A DNA stretch of 64,000 nt from Ereboglobus luteus (GCF_003096195.1 NZ_CP023004.1:3142501-3206500); one strand, 5' to 3'. Shown: positions 27,419 through 35,863, counted from the stretch's first letter. Made by a program: numbers and translations. Notes: generated by a model not told the origin, from the sequence alone.

Positions 27419-27766
27419 TTATAAAGAATGTTTCGCCGGCAATGGCATGGGCAATTTTTTATAATCCGTGCCCCAGCGTTCCATTGATTTTAATATCGGA
27501 ATCAGGCTCCTGCCAATCGATGATAAGGTATATTCTACTTTTGGCGGGATTTCGGCATAAACCTTTCTTTCAATCAGCCCCCTTTCTTCCATTGATCGAA
27601 GATTTAGTGTCAGCGAACGCTGGGAAATGCCGGATATGTTTCTTTTCAGTTCGCCGAATCTTTTCTTACCCCCGATCAAATCATAGATAATCAGGACGCG
27701 CCACCTGTTTTCCAGCAGTTGCAGCGTCGTTTCGACGGGACATGGTATATAATTCTTTTTCATCAT
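27419..27766 (-). CDS. HxlR family transcriptional regulator
   Basis: 115-residue winged-helix DNA-binding protein. The opening CPVETTLQLLENRWRVLIIYDL is the HxlR signature, including the conserved early Cys. The helix-turn-helix GKKRFGELKRNISGISQRSLTLNLRSMEERGLI and wing IPPKVEYTLSSIGRSL follow. Family members often sense oxidants or reactive aldehydes and control a divergent gene; here that is the DJ-1/PfpI-like gene. The gene is visibly AT-rich compared with its GC-rich neighbours, a sign of recent acquisition. Confidence 0.93.
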   Translation of the reverse strand: MMKKNYIPCPVETTLQLLENRWRVLIIYDLIGGKKRFGELKRNISGISQRSLTLNLRSMEERGLIERKVYAEIPPKVEYTLSSIGRSLIPILKSMERWGTDYKKLPMPLPAKHSL

Positions 27767-27900
27767 GTAACCTCTTGGTATTGCCCAATAGTATAATAAA
27801 TGTGCCTATCTGAAAATATTGTGCCTACTTTACTTTATCACTCAATTTGTATTATATTGTAAATGTAACAAAGGTTAATTATTAAAAAACAAGGATATAT
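27767..27900. promoter_or_regulatory. Divergent promoter/operator between HxlR and DJ-1 genes
   Basis: AT-rich gap with two direct copies of GTGCCTA at 27802 and 27821, 19 bases apart (about two helical turns), a likely site for a dimeric regulator. A TATTATATTGTAAA stretch could serve as -10 for the rightward gene, and AAGGA lies just before its ATG. Confidence 0.5.
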
Positions 27901-28515
27901 ATGATCAAGAAAACAGTGTTGTTTGTTGTTTTGGAGCAATATGCCGATTGGGAACATGCTTTCCTTTCCACATCGCTGCAACATGGAATTAATGGGAAAG
28001 AGCCTTCTTGCGAGGTGAAAGTTGTGTCGCCCGGTCAAGGCCCCATACACTCCAATGGCGGATTCACCACCATTCCGGACTATGATATTGATAATGTGCC
28101 CGAGGATTATGCGGGCCTGATTCTTGTCGGAGGGTATTCCTGGTTTTCCGAAAGCACGGGAAAGCTAACGGAAGGAGCCCAGCGGATAATTCCCCTGGTC
28201 GAAAAAGCATTCGCCAAGGGGAAGGTGATTGGCGCCATTTGTAATGGCACTGTATTCCTGGGCATGGCCGGTTTTCTGAACGTCCGCAAACATACCAGTA
28301 ATGGGATTGAAAACTTGGAGAAACTGGCGGGAAGCAACTACGCCGGAAAAGCCAACTATCGGGATGCGCAAGCTGTGCGGGACGGAAATCTGATCACGGC
28401 CAACGGGACCGGATTTCTAGAGTTCAGCAGGGAATGCATGCTTGCCTTGGATGCTTATTCCGGGGGCGACATAGAGGCCAACTACAGTTTTTTCAAAAAC
28501 GGCTTGTGCCAATGA
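27901..28515 (+). CDS. DJ-1/PfpI family protein
   Basis: 204 residues of the class I glutamine-amidotransferase-like fold. The nucleophile elbow is GKVIGAICNGTVFLG with Cys114; the Gly-Gly before it sits in LILVGGYSWF. Family roles include glyoxalase III, deglycase, chaperone and protease; which applies here is open. The divergent HxlR regulator suggests induction by an electrophile or oxidant. GC content is lower than the window's core genes but higher than the HxlR gene. Confidence 0.88.
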   Translation: MIKKTVLFVVLEQYADWEHAFLSTSLQHGINGKEPSCEVKVVSPGQGPIHSNGGFTTIPDYDIDNVPEDYAGLILVGGYSWFSESTGKLTEGAQRIIPLVEKAFAKGKVIGAICNGTVFLGMAGFLNVRKHTSNGIENLEKLAGSNYAGKANYRDAQAVRDGNLITANGTGFLEFSRECMLALDAYSGGDIEANYSFFKNGLCQ

Positions 28516-28566
28516 AATGATCCGGGGGGGCAGCCGTTTGTCGTCCCCGGCGGGGGAGGGTTGGAG

Positions 28567-28698
28567 TGGCGCTTAGTTGAGGGTGTTTGTCGTCTGAAAA
28601 GCGGCACGGAATATTCCTGCCTGTGCAGTTTTAAGGCAGTGGAACACAGTGAATAGAAACACGGACAAGAATGTCTGTGCTACCTTGACTAAGCGCCA
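28567..28698. repeat. Family A palindromic repeat with extra outer inverted arms (copy A3)
   Basis: Outer arms TGGCGCTTAG (28567-28576) and CTAAGCGCCA (28689-28698) are perfect inverses. Inside are two family A half-sites: GCACGGAATATTCCTGCCTG and the inverse-oriented ACGGACAAGAATGTCTGTGC. The unit fills the gap between the DJ-1 and membrane-protein genes, which converge here. Confidence 0.75.
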
Positions 28699-28741
28699 TT
28701 CAGGCCTGGGGTATTTTTCTGTCTGCTGGTTTCCGGGGAAT

Positions 28742-29764
28742 TTATTGCTTGTCGCCCCATTCCCACTTTGTCGTTCCGTCCGCGTTTTTCCCGGCGTCGC
28801 GCTGGGTGAATCCGCCTTTTGCAAAGCCGCCCCCGATGACTTGCATCAATGGCAGGAGAAGCACGAGGATCAGGGCGACTATAAACATATCGTAAGCCAT
28901 GAGCCCGATGGCCGCCAAGCCGACGGCATAGATCGGCGTGACGAGCAAGGTCCTGAAAAAACCATCTCTTATACAACCATGTATAAATAAATAAACCACG
29001 ATGCCCGCCTGCACGCCAATGAAGACTTTGAATATGGCGGCTTCCCTTGTCGCGCCGGTTCTCGTGTCCATAAACATGCTTATGATCATGACCACAAAAA
29101 GGCCCAATGTTGCCAGTGCAGCCAACCCGATCGAATTTCCCACGACTCCGGACTTTTTTCCGACGAACATCATCGTTTTGAACCAGAGGAAAACCTGCAC
29201 GAACAAGAATCCGGAAAAACACAGGAACCGAATCACGGCCCATTTCCACCCCACGACGGTGGGCAGGTAAAAAGTAAAGCCGTTCGAGTGGGTGAGGAAA
29301 TATATTTCGAGGGCCGACAGCAGCATCACCACGACAGCCAGCAGGAGGATCCTCATCCACCCTAGAAAACCAAGGCACAATATCACCAGCCCGGCCGCGG
29401 CAAGGATGACGCCTCCCTTCAATGTTTGGTTTTCAAGCAGAGCGAGTTTTTCGTAGCCAGCCTTCATTTCCTTCGCCGTCTCGTCGAGCGGTGTGAGGGT
29501 TTTTATTTTGAGATATCCGGTGAATTCCTTGCCCGTGGACGGGGATTTGTAACGCACCTCGCACCAACCGCTCTTCAAAAGGCGATTCGCATGCACCTGC
29601 TCGCCGTGCATGATCATCCATCCTTGGCTCGCGCTGTTCATGCTGGTTAGTGATGGTGTGTTGAACAGGTAAAGTCCGCGTCCCTCGGGCTGGTCGGGCG
29701 TGAATTTTTGCGCCGAAACTATCATCGGCAGCAGGGTCATTAACAGGAGTATGATTCTTTTCAT
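28742..29764 (-). CDS. Membrane protein of unknown function with exported N-terminal SH3-like domain
   Basis: 340 residues. A signal peptide (IILLLMTLLPMIVSAQ) precedes a soluble region to about residue 105 that resembles a bacterial SH3-like fold (WMIMHGEQVHANRLLKSGWC, VRYKSPSTGKEFTGYLKIKTL). About six hydrophobic helices follow (for example LAAAGLVILCLGFLGWMRIL, GLFVVMIISMFMD, IVALILVLLLPLMQVI), then a hydrophilic end. Family not recognised. The signal-peptide style (ending in SAQ) and context suggest acquisition together with the neighbouring HxlR/DJ-1 genes. A sensor or envelope-scaffold role would be a guess only. Confidence 0.7.
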   Translation of the reverse strand: MKRIILLLMTLLPMIVSAQKFTPDQPEGRGLYLFNTPSLTSMNSASQGWMIMHGEQVHANRLLKSGWCEVRYKSPSTGKEFTGYLKIKTLTPLDETAKEMKAGYEKLALLENQTLKGGVILAAAGLVILCLGFLGWMRILLLAVVVMLLSALEIYFLTHSNGFTFYLPTVVGWKWAVIRFLCFSGFLFVQVFLWFKTMMFVGKKSGVVGNSIGLAALATLGLFVVMIISMFMDTRTGATREAAIFKVFIGVQAGIVVYLFIHGCIRDGFFRTLLVTPIYAVGLAAIGLMAYDMFIVALILVLLLPLMQVIGGGFAKGGFTQRDAGKNADGTTKWEWGDKQ

Positions 29765-30338
29765 TGGGTTAACTTCTTGTTTTGGTCTGGGAATGTTTCA
29801 CATGAAGATGTGAGGGAGGATATTCCGGGAATTGTTGATTTTTATAGTTTGAGGTTCCTTTCAACAGTCACCGTTTTTGTCATGAGCGGCGTGTGCTGCA
29901 ACTCGTTATTTTGACAGAAGCAAAACTACCCGAACCCTTCAGGCGTTTGGGGGGCTTGCGCCACCGAGCTTACCCCACTTTTCGAGGTGATTTTTGATCA
30001 TGCTTTCATCCGCGCGGATCACTCCCGCCCGGCGACACCGCTTTTGTGCGCAGTGAAAAATCCTCAAATCGCTCAAAGCGGTGTCGCCGCTTTGCTTTGT
30101 GATTGCACCCGCCCGCTGCGCGGGCAGCCCGGCTGCAATCAGCCCTTCGGGCCATCGCCTTGCGGCGATGCCATCTCCGCGCTGCCGCGCTACGTGCCAC
30201 CGCACTTCAAAACGCATCGGCTTCGCGGGCAAAATCAGTTTGGAGCAATTCGAAAATCAACAAACTTCGGCCCGCCCCCTTCAAAATTCCCTTTAAAAAT
30301 TCCCGACTCGCACTCATCAATCAGCAAAACCACCCCCC
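29765..30338. other. Gene-free region of 574 bases with a palindrome cluster
   Basis: The left half (to about 30025) is ordinary sequence with no gene or signal recognised. The right half carries family B repeat pieces and a run of short perfect hairpins (see the repeat entry). The final 100 bases before 30339 are AC-rich and lack a clear promoter. Confidence 0.6.
30028..30212. repeat. Family B palindromic element interrupted by a cluster of mini-hairpins
   Basis: GGCGACACCGCTTTTGTGCG is followed by the inverse CAAAGCGGTGTCGCCGCTTT. Four consecutive perfect hairpins come next: GCCCGC-TGC-GCGGGC (30111-30125), GCAGC-CCG-GCTGC (30124-30136), GCCC-TTC-GGGC (30142-30152), ATCGCC-TTGC-GGCGAT (30154-30169). 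The distal end of family B (TGCCACCGCACTTCAAA) resumes near 30196, so about 100 bases appear to be inserted within the element compared with the copy at 62784-62825. Confidence 0.7.
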
Positions 30339-31565
30339 ATGAAAAAACACATCCTGTCATCACTCCTTGCTGTTCTTTTGATTGCCGGTTCCACCGCCGC
30401 CGCGTCCGCAGCTGAAAAAACAAAAGTCGAAATCGATGCCGGTTTTCCGGGTGGCAACATCATCGTAGTCGATGCCGGCGAGAGCGTCGTGCAACTGAAA
30501 CAGGACTTGCGCGACACCAAGGGCAGATGGTTCTACTGGTCGTTCCGCGTCCGGGGCGCGCAGGGCAAAACGCTGGAGTTCCAGTTCGACGACAAAATCA
30601 TCAGCTACCTCGGCCCGGCGATCAGCAAGGACGGCGGAAAAACATGGACATGGCTTTACAACAAAACCGGCAACCTCCCTTACTCAGCCGTCTCCTCCGC
30701 TTTCAAATACACATTCGGCAAGGATGACACGGAGGTGTTTTTCAGCCTCAGCCCCAATTACACCGAAAAGGAACTCAACGCCTTCCTCGAAAAGCACAAA
30801 ACAAACCCCGCGTTGAAAATCGGCACGCTCTGCAAAACAACCAAGGGCAGAAACGCCGAGTTGCTCCGCGTCGCCGGGCAAAACCCAAAGAGCGGCTTCA
30901 AAGTTGCGCTCACAGCAAGACACCACGCCTGCGAGACGATGGCCAGCTACGCCCTTGAGGGCATCGTTGACACCATCCTTTCCGACACCCCCGACGGCCG
31001 CTGGCTGCGCGAACACGCCGACTTCCTCATCGTGCCGTTCATGGACAAGGACGGTGTCGAAGACGGCGACCAGGGCAAGAATCGCAAACCCCACGACCAC
31101 AACCGCGACTACGCCAAGGAAATTCACCCGACCGTCCGCGCCTTCAAGAAACAAGTTTCCGAATGGATTGACGGGCGCCCCGCGGTTCTCTTCGACATGC
31201 ACTGCCCCAGTGAAAAAGGCAAAACCCTCTTCTTCTTCACCGAGGCCGCCGAGTTGAACAAAAAGATTTCGGACAATGTGAACCGTTATTGCTCCATACT
31301 TGAGGCGGAAAGAAAAAGCCCGCTCTACTACAAAAAATCCCACAACCGGATAGCCAAAAACTCAAAGAACCCCGCCTTGGTGAAATGCAACACCTGGTTC
31401 ATGACCCTGCCCGAAACGATCGCCGCCATGACATTGGAGATACCCTACGCCCTCGCCGCGGACATCGGCGCAACGGACGGCGCCGCCGTGACAGCGGATC
31501 GCGCGCGTCTGTTCGGAAAAGACATGGCGAAGGCGCTCCGTATCTTCCTCGAAACCCAGCCATGA
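30339..31565 (+). CDS. Secreted M14 zinc carboxypeptidase, cytosolic-carboxypeptidase-like
   Basis: 408 residues with a signal peptide (ILSSLLAVLLIAGSTAAASA). An N-terminal beta domain (VVQLKQDLRDTKGRWFYWSF, VRGAQGKTLEFQF) precedes the catalytic domain, the arrangement seen in the CCP/Nna1-like M14 branch. Zinc ligands are His196 and Glu199 in RHHACET and His288 in FDMHCP; Asn255-Arg256 (HNRDY) bind the substrate carboxylate, and Glu367 in MTLEIPYA is the catalytic base. It should trim C-terminal residues from peptides outside the cytosol. Bacterial members' substrates are unknown. It converges on the aldehyde dehydrogenase gene. Confidence 0.88.
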   Translation: MKKHILSSLLAVLLIAGSTAAASAAEKTKVEIDAGFPGGNIIVVDAGESVVQLKQDLRDTKGRWFYWSFRVRGAQGKTLEFQFDDKIISYLGPAISKDGGKTWTWLYNKTGNLPYSAVSSAFKYTFGKDDTEVFFSLSPNYTEKELNAFLEKHKTNPALKIGTLCKTTKGRNAELLRVAGQNPKSGFKVALTARHHACETMASYALEGIVDTILSDTPDGRWLREHADFLIVPFMDKDGVEDGDQGKNRKPHDHNRDYAKEIHPTVRAFKKQVSEWIDGRPAVLFDMHCPSEKGKTLFFFTEAAELNKKISDNVNRYCSILEAERKSPLYYKKSHNRIAKNSKNPALVKCNTWFMTLPETIAAMTLEIPYALAADIGATDGAAVTADRARLFGKDMAKALRIFLETQP

Positions 31566-31638
31566 CACCGCCCGAGGCCTTGGCGTCGCACTGTCCCCAT
31601 TTTCACCCTCCTTCAAAATTTTCTTCTGACTTTTCTCG

Positions 31639-31676
31639 AGTCCGTCGGCCATGCTCCTAAAAAGTTACAAAACACG
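31639..31676. repeat. Repeat C (copy 2)
   Basis: GTCCGTCGGCCATGCTCCTA and the following bases match 27345-27381 with scattered substitutions. Both copies lie just beyond the 3' ends of genes, 4.3 kb apart and in the same orientation, bracketing the accessory stretch. Confidence 0.5.
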
Positions 31677-31696
31677 ACCCTTTTCGGCTTCGAACA

Positions 31697-33124
31697 TCAA
31701 CGGGCGAACACGGCTTGCGGCTCCAAGTATTCTTCAAGTCCGTAAATCCCGAACTCCCTGCCGACTCCGGATTGCTTGACACCGCCTGCGGGGATGCCCG
31801 CTTCGTCGAGCAAATCGAAACTCTCGTTGACCATCACGGCGCCGGCCTCAATGCGTCCGGCGATTTCTCTACCATGTTCCGAATTGGATGTGCTTATCCA
31901 TCCTTGAAGTCCGTAAATTGTGTCGTTGGCGATGCGGACGGCGTCGTCTTCCGTCTTATATGTAATCACGCAAAGCACGGGGCCGAAAATTTCCTCGCGC
32001 GCAATGGTCATGTCGTTGTTAACGTTGGTGAATATCGTCGGCTTCGCAAACCAGCCGGCGTCCAAGCCGTTCGGATGGCCCTCGCCACCCGCCAGCAATT
32101 TCGCGCCTTCCGTGATGCCTTTGCGAATGTATTCTTGCACGCGATTGTATTGTATTTCGTTCACTAGCGGGCCGATGACGGTGTCCGCTTGATTGGGATT
32201 TCCAACTTTCCATGCGGGCAGCGCGCGCAGAAGCGCGGCTTTCATTTCCTCCAAACGATGCGCGGGAATAAGCAGGCGGCTGCCGGCAATGCAGGCTTGT
32301 CCGTTATTGCGAAAAACCGCCTCGAGTGCAAAGACGGCGGCCTTGTCGGCGTCCGCGTCGTCGAGGACGATGTGCGGCGATTTGCCTCCCAATTCCAGTG
32401 TCACGCGCTTGATGGTTGCCGCCGCCTCGCACATGACAGTTTTTCCCGTGCTGGTCGAACCGGTGAACGAAATTTTTGCCACATCTGGATTTCGCGTTAG
32501 TTCAGTCCCGACAACATTTCCGCGCCCGTTCACCATGTTGATGACTCCGGCGGGCAGTCCGGCATCATGAACGCACTCGGCGAGAATCCGCGTTTGAATT
32601 GTGCTGAGTTCGCTCGGCTTCACCACGGTCGCGCATCCGGCGGCAATGGCTGGCGCGAGTTTGTTGCACACCATAAAAATCGCCGAGTTCCACGGCGTGA
32701 TCAGGCCGGCCACGCCAATAGGTTTCATGGTCACAACGGAAGGTCCCAGTCGTTTTGAAAACGAATAATTTTCCAGCGTCTTTTTCATGTTCAAAAAAAC
32801 TTTGGCCGCTCCACGAATGGAAAATTTATTATGCAACGGCACACCTCCATATTCCTCGGTTCTGGCCGCGACGTGATCCGCCTCGCGCGCCAAAACCGCG
32901 TCGTGCAGGCGTTGCAACATTTCGGCGCGCTCGGAAACGGATGTCCGCGAAAACGCCTCGAAGGATTTCTTCGCAGCTCGCACGGCGTCGCGCGCGTCTT
33001 CCTCGTTTCCAAGCAAAACCCGCCCGATGACGCGTTTGTTCGCGGGATTGATTAAATCTATCGTTTCCGTTCCGCGTGATTCCACGAAGTGTCCGTTGAT
33101 ATAGTGCTGTGTGATGTGTTTCAT
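31697..33124 (-). CDS. NAD(P)-dependent aldehyde dehydrogenase
   Basis: 475 residues from the ATG at 33124 (MKHITQHYINGHFV). Oxidises an aldehyde to the acid. Catalytic Glu244 is in VTLELGGKSP, Cys278 in NNGQACIAGSR, with Asn146 (ITPWNSAIF) and Lys169 (VVKPSE) for oxyanion and cofactor binding. The substrate is not predictable; it groups by eye with broad aldehyde dehydrogenases of aromatic or sugar-acid catabolism. The start codon overlaps the stop of the upstream MFS gene (ATGA), so the two are translationally coupled. The AraC-type gene divergent from the MFS gene is the probable regulator. Confidence 0.95.
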   Translation of the reverse strand: MKHITQHYINGHFVESRGTETIDLINPANKRVIGRVLLGNEEDARDAVRAAKKSFEAFSRTSVSERAEMLQRLHDAVLAREADHVAARTEEYGGVPLHNKFSIRGAAKVFLNMKKTLENYSFSKRLGPSVVTMKPIGVAGLITPWNSAIFMVCNKLAPAIAAGCATVVKPSELSTIQTRILAECVHDAGLPAGVINMVNGRGNVVGTELTRNPDVAKISFTGSTSTGKTVMCEAAATIKRVTLELGGKSPHIVLDDADADKAAVFALEAVFRNNGQACIAGSRLLIPAHRLEEMKAALLRALPAWKVGNPNQADTVIGPLVNEIQYNRVQEYIRKGITEGAKLLAGGEGHPNGLDAGWFAKPTIFTNVNNDMTIAREEIFGPVLCVITYKTEDDAVRIANDTIYGLQGWISTSNSEHGREIAGRIEAGAVMVNESFDLLDEAGIPAGGVKQSGVGREFGIYGLEEYLEPQAVFAR

Positions 33125-34467
33125 TTTGTTACCTGATTTTTTGGTTTCGCGCGCACCACCGCCTCGGAAAAATATTTGCGACCGATCCAAAGAACGATTG
33201 CCGCCGAGCCGCCCAAAAGCGCGTATGTGAGCGCGATCGCAATCCGGAGATTTTCCCCGCTCGCGTATTTGTTCAGAAAAACAAGCAGGCTGGGCCCGAG
33301 GGTCATGCCGACCGCGTTATAACACATGATAAAAATGGCGGAGATTCGACCTCGGTATTCAACTGGTGTCGCAATTTGCAACGCCGCTCCGGCCACTCCC
33401 GAAAAAGGCTGAATGAATTGGATGGCTGCAAAGCAGAAAAGCACCGCGGCGAGTGACGAACCGAAGCCGAATCCCACGCCGCCAAGAATCGCGGCCATCG
33501 CCGCCACACGGGCGAAATGCCGCATGTGCGCGTCGCCTCTCCCGCGCGCAAAAGATCGATCAACCCGCCAGCCCGCGAAAATGTGACCGCACGAAACGGG
33601 AAATTGCGAAAGCGCGAAAATCGTTCCGACAACGCGTATGTCGAGCGAGTGCGCCCGAATCAAATACGCGGGCATCCACGCGGAAACGCCGTGCACCATC
33701 GCGCCGAGCAAACTAAATCCGGTAAAATGCAGCGCAAAAAACGGCAGGTTGCCGCGGACAAACGCACCGAATCCTTTTGAGCCGCGTCCGGAGGCAGTTA
33801 TATTTTCAGGGCTTGCGCGAACAGCTGGAATCGCAAACGCAAAAAACGCTGCCGGAATCCCGATAATCCCCACGGCCAAAAACACGATCCGCCACGGGGC
33901 GCCACCGCCAATCACAGGCAGCGCGTCTGTCGCAAACGCACCGGCCCAGGAAATCATGAACCCGCCCAAAAGATACGAGCTTGCGACGCCGATTTGCGTT
34001 CCGGTGGCAAGCACGCCGAGCGCGAGCGACAATTTTTCGGCGGGAAATAATTTGCCCAGCACGCTCCATCCCGCCGGTTGCAAAACGCTTTGCCCGATTG
34101 CCAGCAACGCGCGCGCGAAAACCAGCCCTGAAAACGAAGCTGCCAGTCCGAAAAAAATCGTCCCCGCCGACCACACCAGCACGCCGAGAAAAAGAATCCG
34201 CCGACTTGACCATCGGTCCACAATCCACCCCATTAGCAAGCTGCCGATGAGAAATGCGATTGCAAAAACAGGCCCCTGCAACAGCCCCATTTTAATGTCA
34301 TCCAAACGGAAGGCTTCCCTTATCGGATCAACCACCAGCCCGATGAGAAACCGGTCCACGCTGGCAAGCGCCGTGAGGAAAACGAAAACACCAACCACAG
34401 CCCAAGCCTTCCAATTTCGGAAATGCGAATGAGTGTTTTTGTGGGTGCGAGTGTTGTCGTGAACCAT
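33121..34467 (-). CDS. Major facilitator superfamily transporter
   Basis: 448 residues with about twelve transmembrane segments. The MFS loop 2-3 motif is IGSLLMGWIVDRWSSRRILFLG; FLTALASVDRFLIGLVVDPI is the first helix, as in MFS families that take up organic acids. It probably imports the precursor handled by the aldehyde dehydrogenase it overlaps by four bases. The divergent promoter region toward the AraC gene holds an exact 12-bp inverted repeat. Confidence 0.88.
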   Translation of the reverse strand: MVHDNTRTHKNTHSHFRNWKAWAVVGVFVFLTALASVDRFLIGLVVDPIREAFRLDDIKMGLLQGPVFAIAFLIGSLLMGWIVDRWSSRRILFLGVLVWSAGTIFFGLAASFSGLVFARALLAIGQSVLQPAGWSVLGKLFPAEKLSLALGVLATGTQIGVASSYLLGGFMISWAGAFATDALPVIGGGAPWRIVFLAVGIIGIPAAFFAFAIPAVRASPENITASGRGSKGFGAFVRGNLPFFALHFTGFSLLGAMVHGVSAWMPAYLIRAHSLDIRVVGTIFALSQFPVSCGHIFAGWRVDRSFARGRGDAHMRHFARVAAMAAILGGVGFGFGSSLAAVLFCFAAIQFIQPFSGVAGAALQIATPVEYRGRISAIFIMCYNAVGMTLGPSLLVFLNKYASGENLRIAIALTYALLGGSAAIVLWIGRKYFSEAVVRAKPKNQVTK

Positions 34468-34502
34468 GCTTCCCCGTGAATATAACCGCCACCGCGCAAA
34501 CT

Positions 34503-34543
34503 TTGAATGCGCGCGCGTTCAGAAAATCATAGCGCGCATTCAA
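34503..34543. promoter_or_regulatory. Inverted-repeat operator between MFS and AraC genes
   Basis: TTGAATGCGCGC (34503-34514) and GCGCGCATTCAA (34532-34543) are exact inverses, centres 29 bases apart. A further GCGCGCAT half-site lies at 34586-34593. The position, 36 bases before the MFS start and about 70 before the AraC gene, fits a regulator binding site. Confidence 0.6.
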
Positions 34544-34611
34544 GACGCGCGTTTCGCGCCAGCGCACTGTTGCCAATTTGAAAACGCGCGCATGATATTC
34601 TTTTTCAAACG

Positions 34612-35529
34612 ATGGCAGACCCCTTATCGGACATTCTCAGACTGGCAAAAGTGGAGCCGACGGTCGCGGGCGGATTCACCGCCGGCGGCGCGTGGAGCAT
34701 TCGTTTTCCCGCGCCGGATAAGCTCAAGTTTTTCGCCATCCTAAAAGGCGGATGCTGGCTGGCAATCGACAATCACAAGACGCCCGTCCGCATCGAGGAA
34801 GGCGATGTCATCCTGCTCTCCCTGCAAACATCCTTCATACTTGCGGGCGACTTGAGTGCCGTGCCATTGGACGCGGTTAAACTCTTTGAAAAAAGCAAAA
34901 CACAAGTCATCGGTGATGCCGAGGATTGCGTGCAAATCGGCGGACACATCCGCCTTGACGGGGCGAGCGGCGCGATTCTCGAGGACGTTTTGCCACCCTT
35001 CATTCACATCAAGGCAGCCTCACCCCAAGCCGCGTCCGTCAAGTGGCTGCTCGACCAATATGTCCGTGAACGCGCCCGTGTTTTGCCGGGTGGCGAAATC
35101 ACCGCCGCGCATCTGGTCGGGCTCATGTTTGTCCAGATTTTGCGGCTTTATGTCGATGAAGGCGCGCCACTGGCCTCCGAGTGGCTTCGCGCCATCGCGG
35201 ACAAACAGCTCGCACCGGCATTGCGACTGATGCACGAGACGCCGGGACGTTCCTGGCGGATTGACGAACTGGCGAAAGCCTCCGGCATGTCGCGAACGGC
35301 GTTTGCGGTGCGTTTCAAGACCGTCGCCGGCATCGCGCCGCTCGCCTATCTCACGCAATGGCGCATGCGCCTTGCGGAACACGCTCTGCGCGAGGAAAAT
35401 GCGACGCTTGCCGCGCTCGCCGAGCGACTCGGTTACTCGTCGGAAAGCGCTTTCAGCAATGCGTTCAAGCGCGTCACCGGTTGCACCCCGCGCGCCTGCA
35501 GGCGCGCTCATTCACGCCGAGCGCGATGA
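34612..35529 (+). CDS. AraC family transcriptional regulator with cupin N-terminal domain
   Basis: 305 residues. Residues about 1-190 form the cupin-type ligand domain (WSIRFPAPDKLKFFAILKGG, VILLSLQTSFILAGD) of the AraC cupin_6 group. The C-terminal third has two helix-turn-helices: WRIDELAKASGMSRTAFAVRF and ALAERLGYSSESAFSNAFKR, the AraC signature. It is divergent from the MFS/aldehyde dehydrogenase operon and most likely controls it in response to the transported compound. The end (GCTPRACRRAHSRRAR) runs into repeat-like sequence, so the natural C-terminus may have been altered. Confidence 0.92.
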   Translation: MADPLSDILRLAKVEPTVAGGFTAGGAWSIRFPAPDKLKFFAILKGGCWLAIDNHKTPVRIEEGDVILLSLQTSFILAGDLSAVPLDAVKLFEKSKTQVIGDAEDCVQIGGHIRLDGASGAILEDVLPPFIHIKAASPQAASVKWLLDQYVRERARVLPGGEITAAHLVGLMFVQILRLYVDEGAPLASEWLRAIADKQLAPALRLMHETPGRSWRIDELAKASGMSRTAFAVRFKTVAGIAPLAYLTQWRMRLAEHALREENATLAALAERLGYSSESAFSNAFKRVTGCTPRACRRAHSRRAR

Positions 35530-35531
35530 TT

Positions 35532-35800
35532 TTTATGTTCGCTTTTGATTTTGAGCATGGCCGGCTCGAAGAAAAATTCCTTCTCGCCAAACGCCGGCTT
35601 GAGCTGATCGAGCCTTGTCGCCTTCTCGTCGAACTTCGCGAAAAACACGCGCCCGGCCCACGACGGCTCGCGGCCCTGGATGAACTTCAACACGAAAACC
35701 TTTTCGCCTCGCACCTCGGCGATGCCATCGACGAGCACCTTGCCCGGCATCGCGGACATCGACGGCCCGCGCACCGTGCGCCCGAGGCCGGACAGTCTCC
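35532..35800 (-). pseudogene. C-terminal remnant, possibly of a radical-SAM lysine 2,3-aminomutase-like protein
   Basis: The minus-strand frame reads GLGRTVRGPSMSAMPGKVLV, DGIAEVRGEKVFVLKFIQGR and PAFGEKEFFFEP. This looks like a conserved protein tail that I associate, with limited certainty, with KamA-like radical-SAM proteins of this phylum. No radical-SAM Cys cluster or start lies upstream: the frame runs into the pnt terminator and pntB. It is therefore best read as a truncated relic. Confidence 0.4.
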
Positions 35801-35811
35801 GATAAGAAAGT

Positions 35812-35863
35812 GAAAAGGGGCCGGCTGAGTTTTGTTGATTAAATATCCAAAACAGGGCCGGCC
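35812..35863 (-). terminator. Terminator-like hairpin after pntB
   Basis: On the minus strand GGCCGGC...TGTTTTG pairs with CAAAAC...GCCGGCC, followed by CCTTTTC. It begins about 10 bases beyond the pntB stop. Confidence 0.6.
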
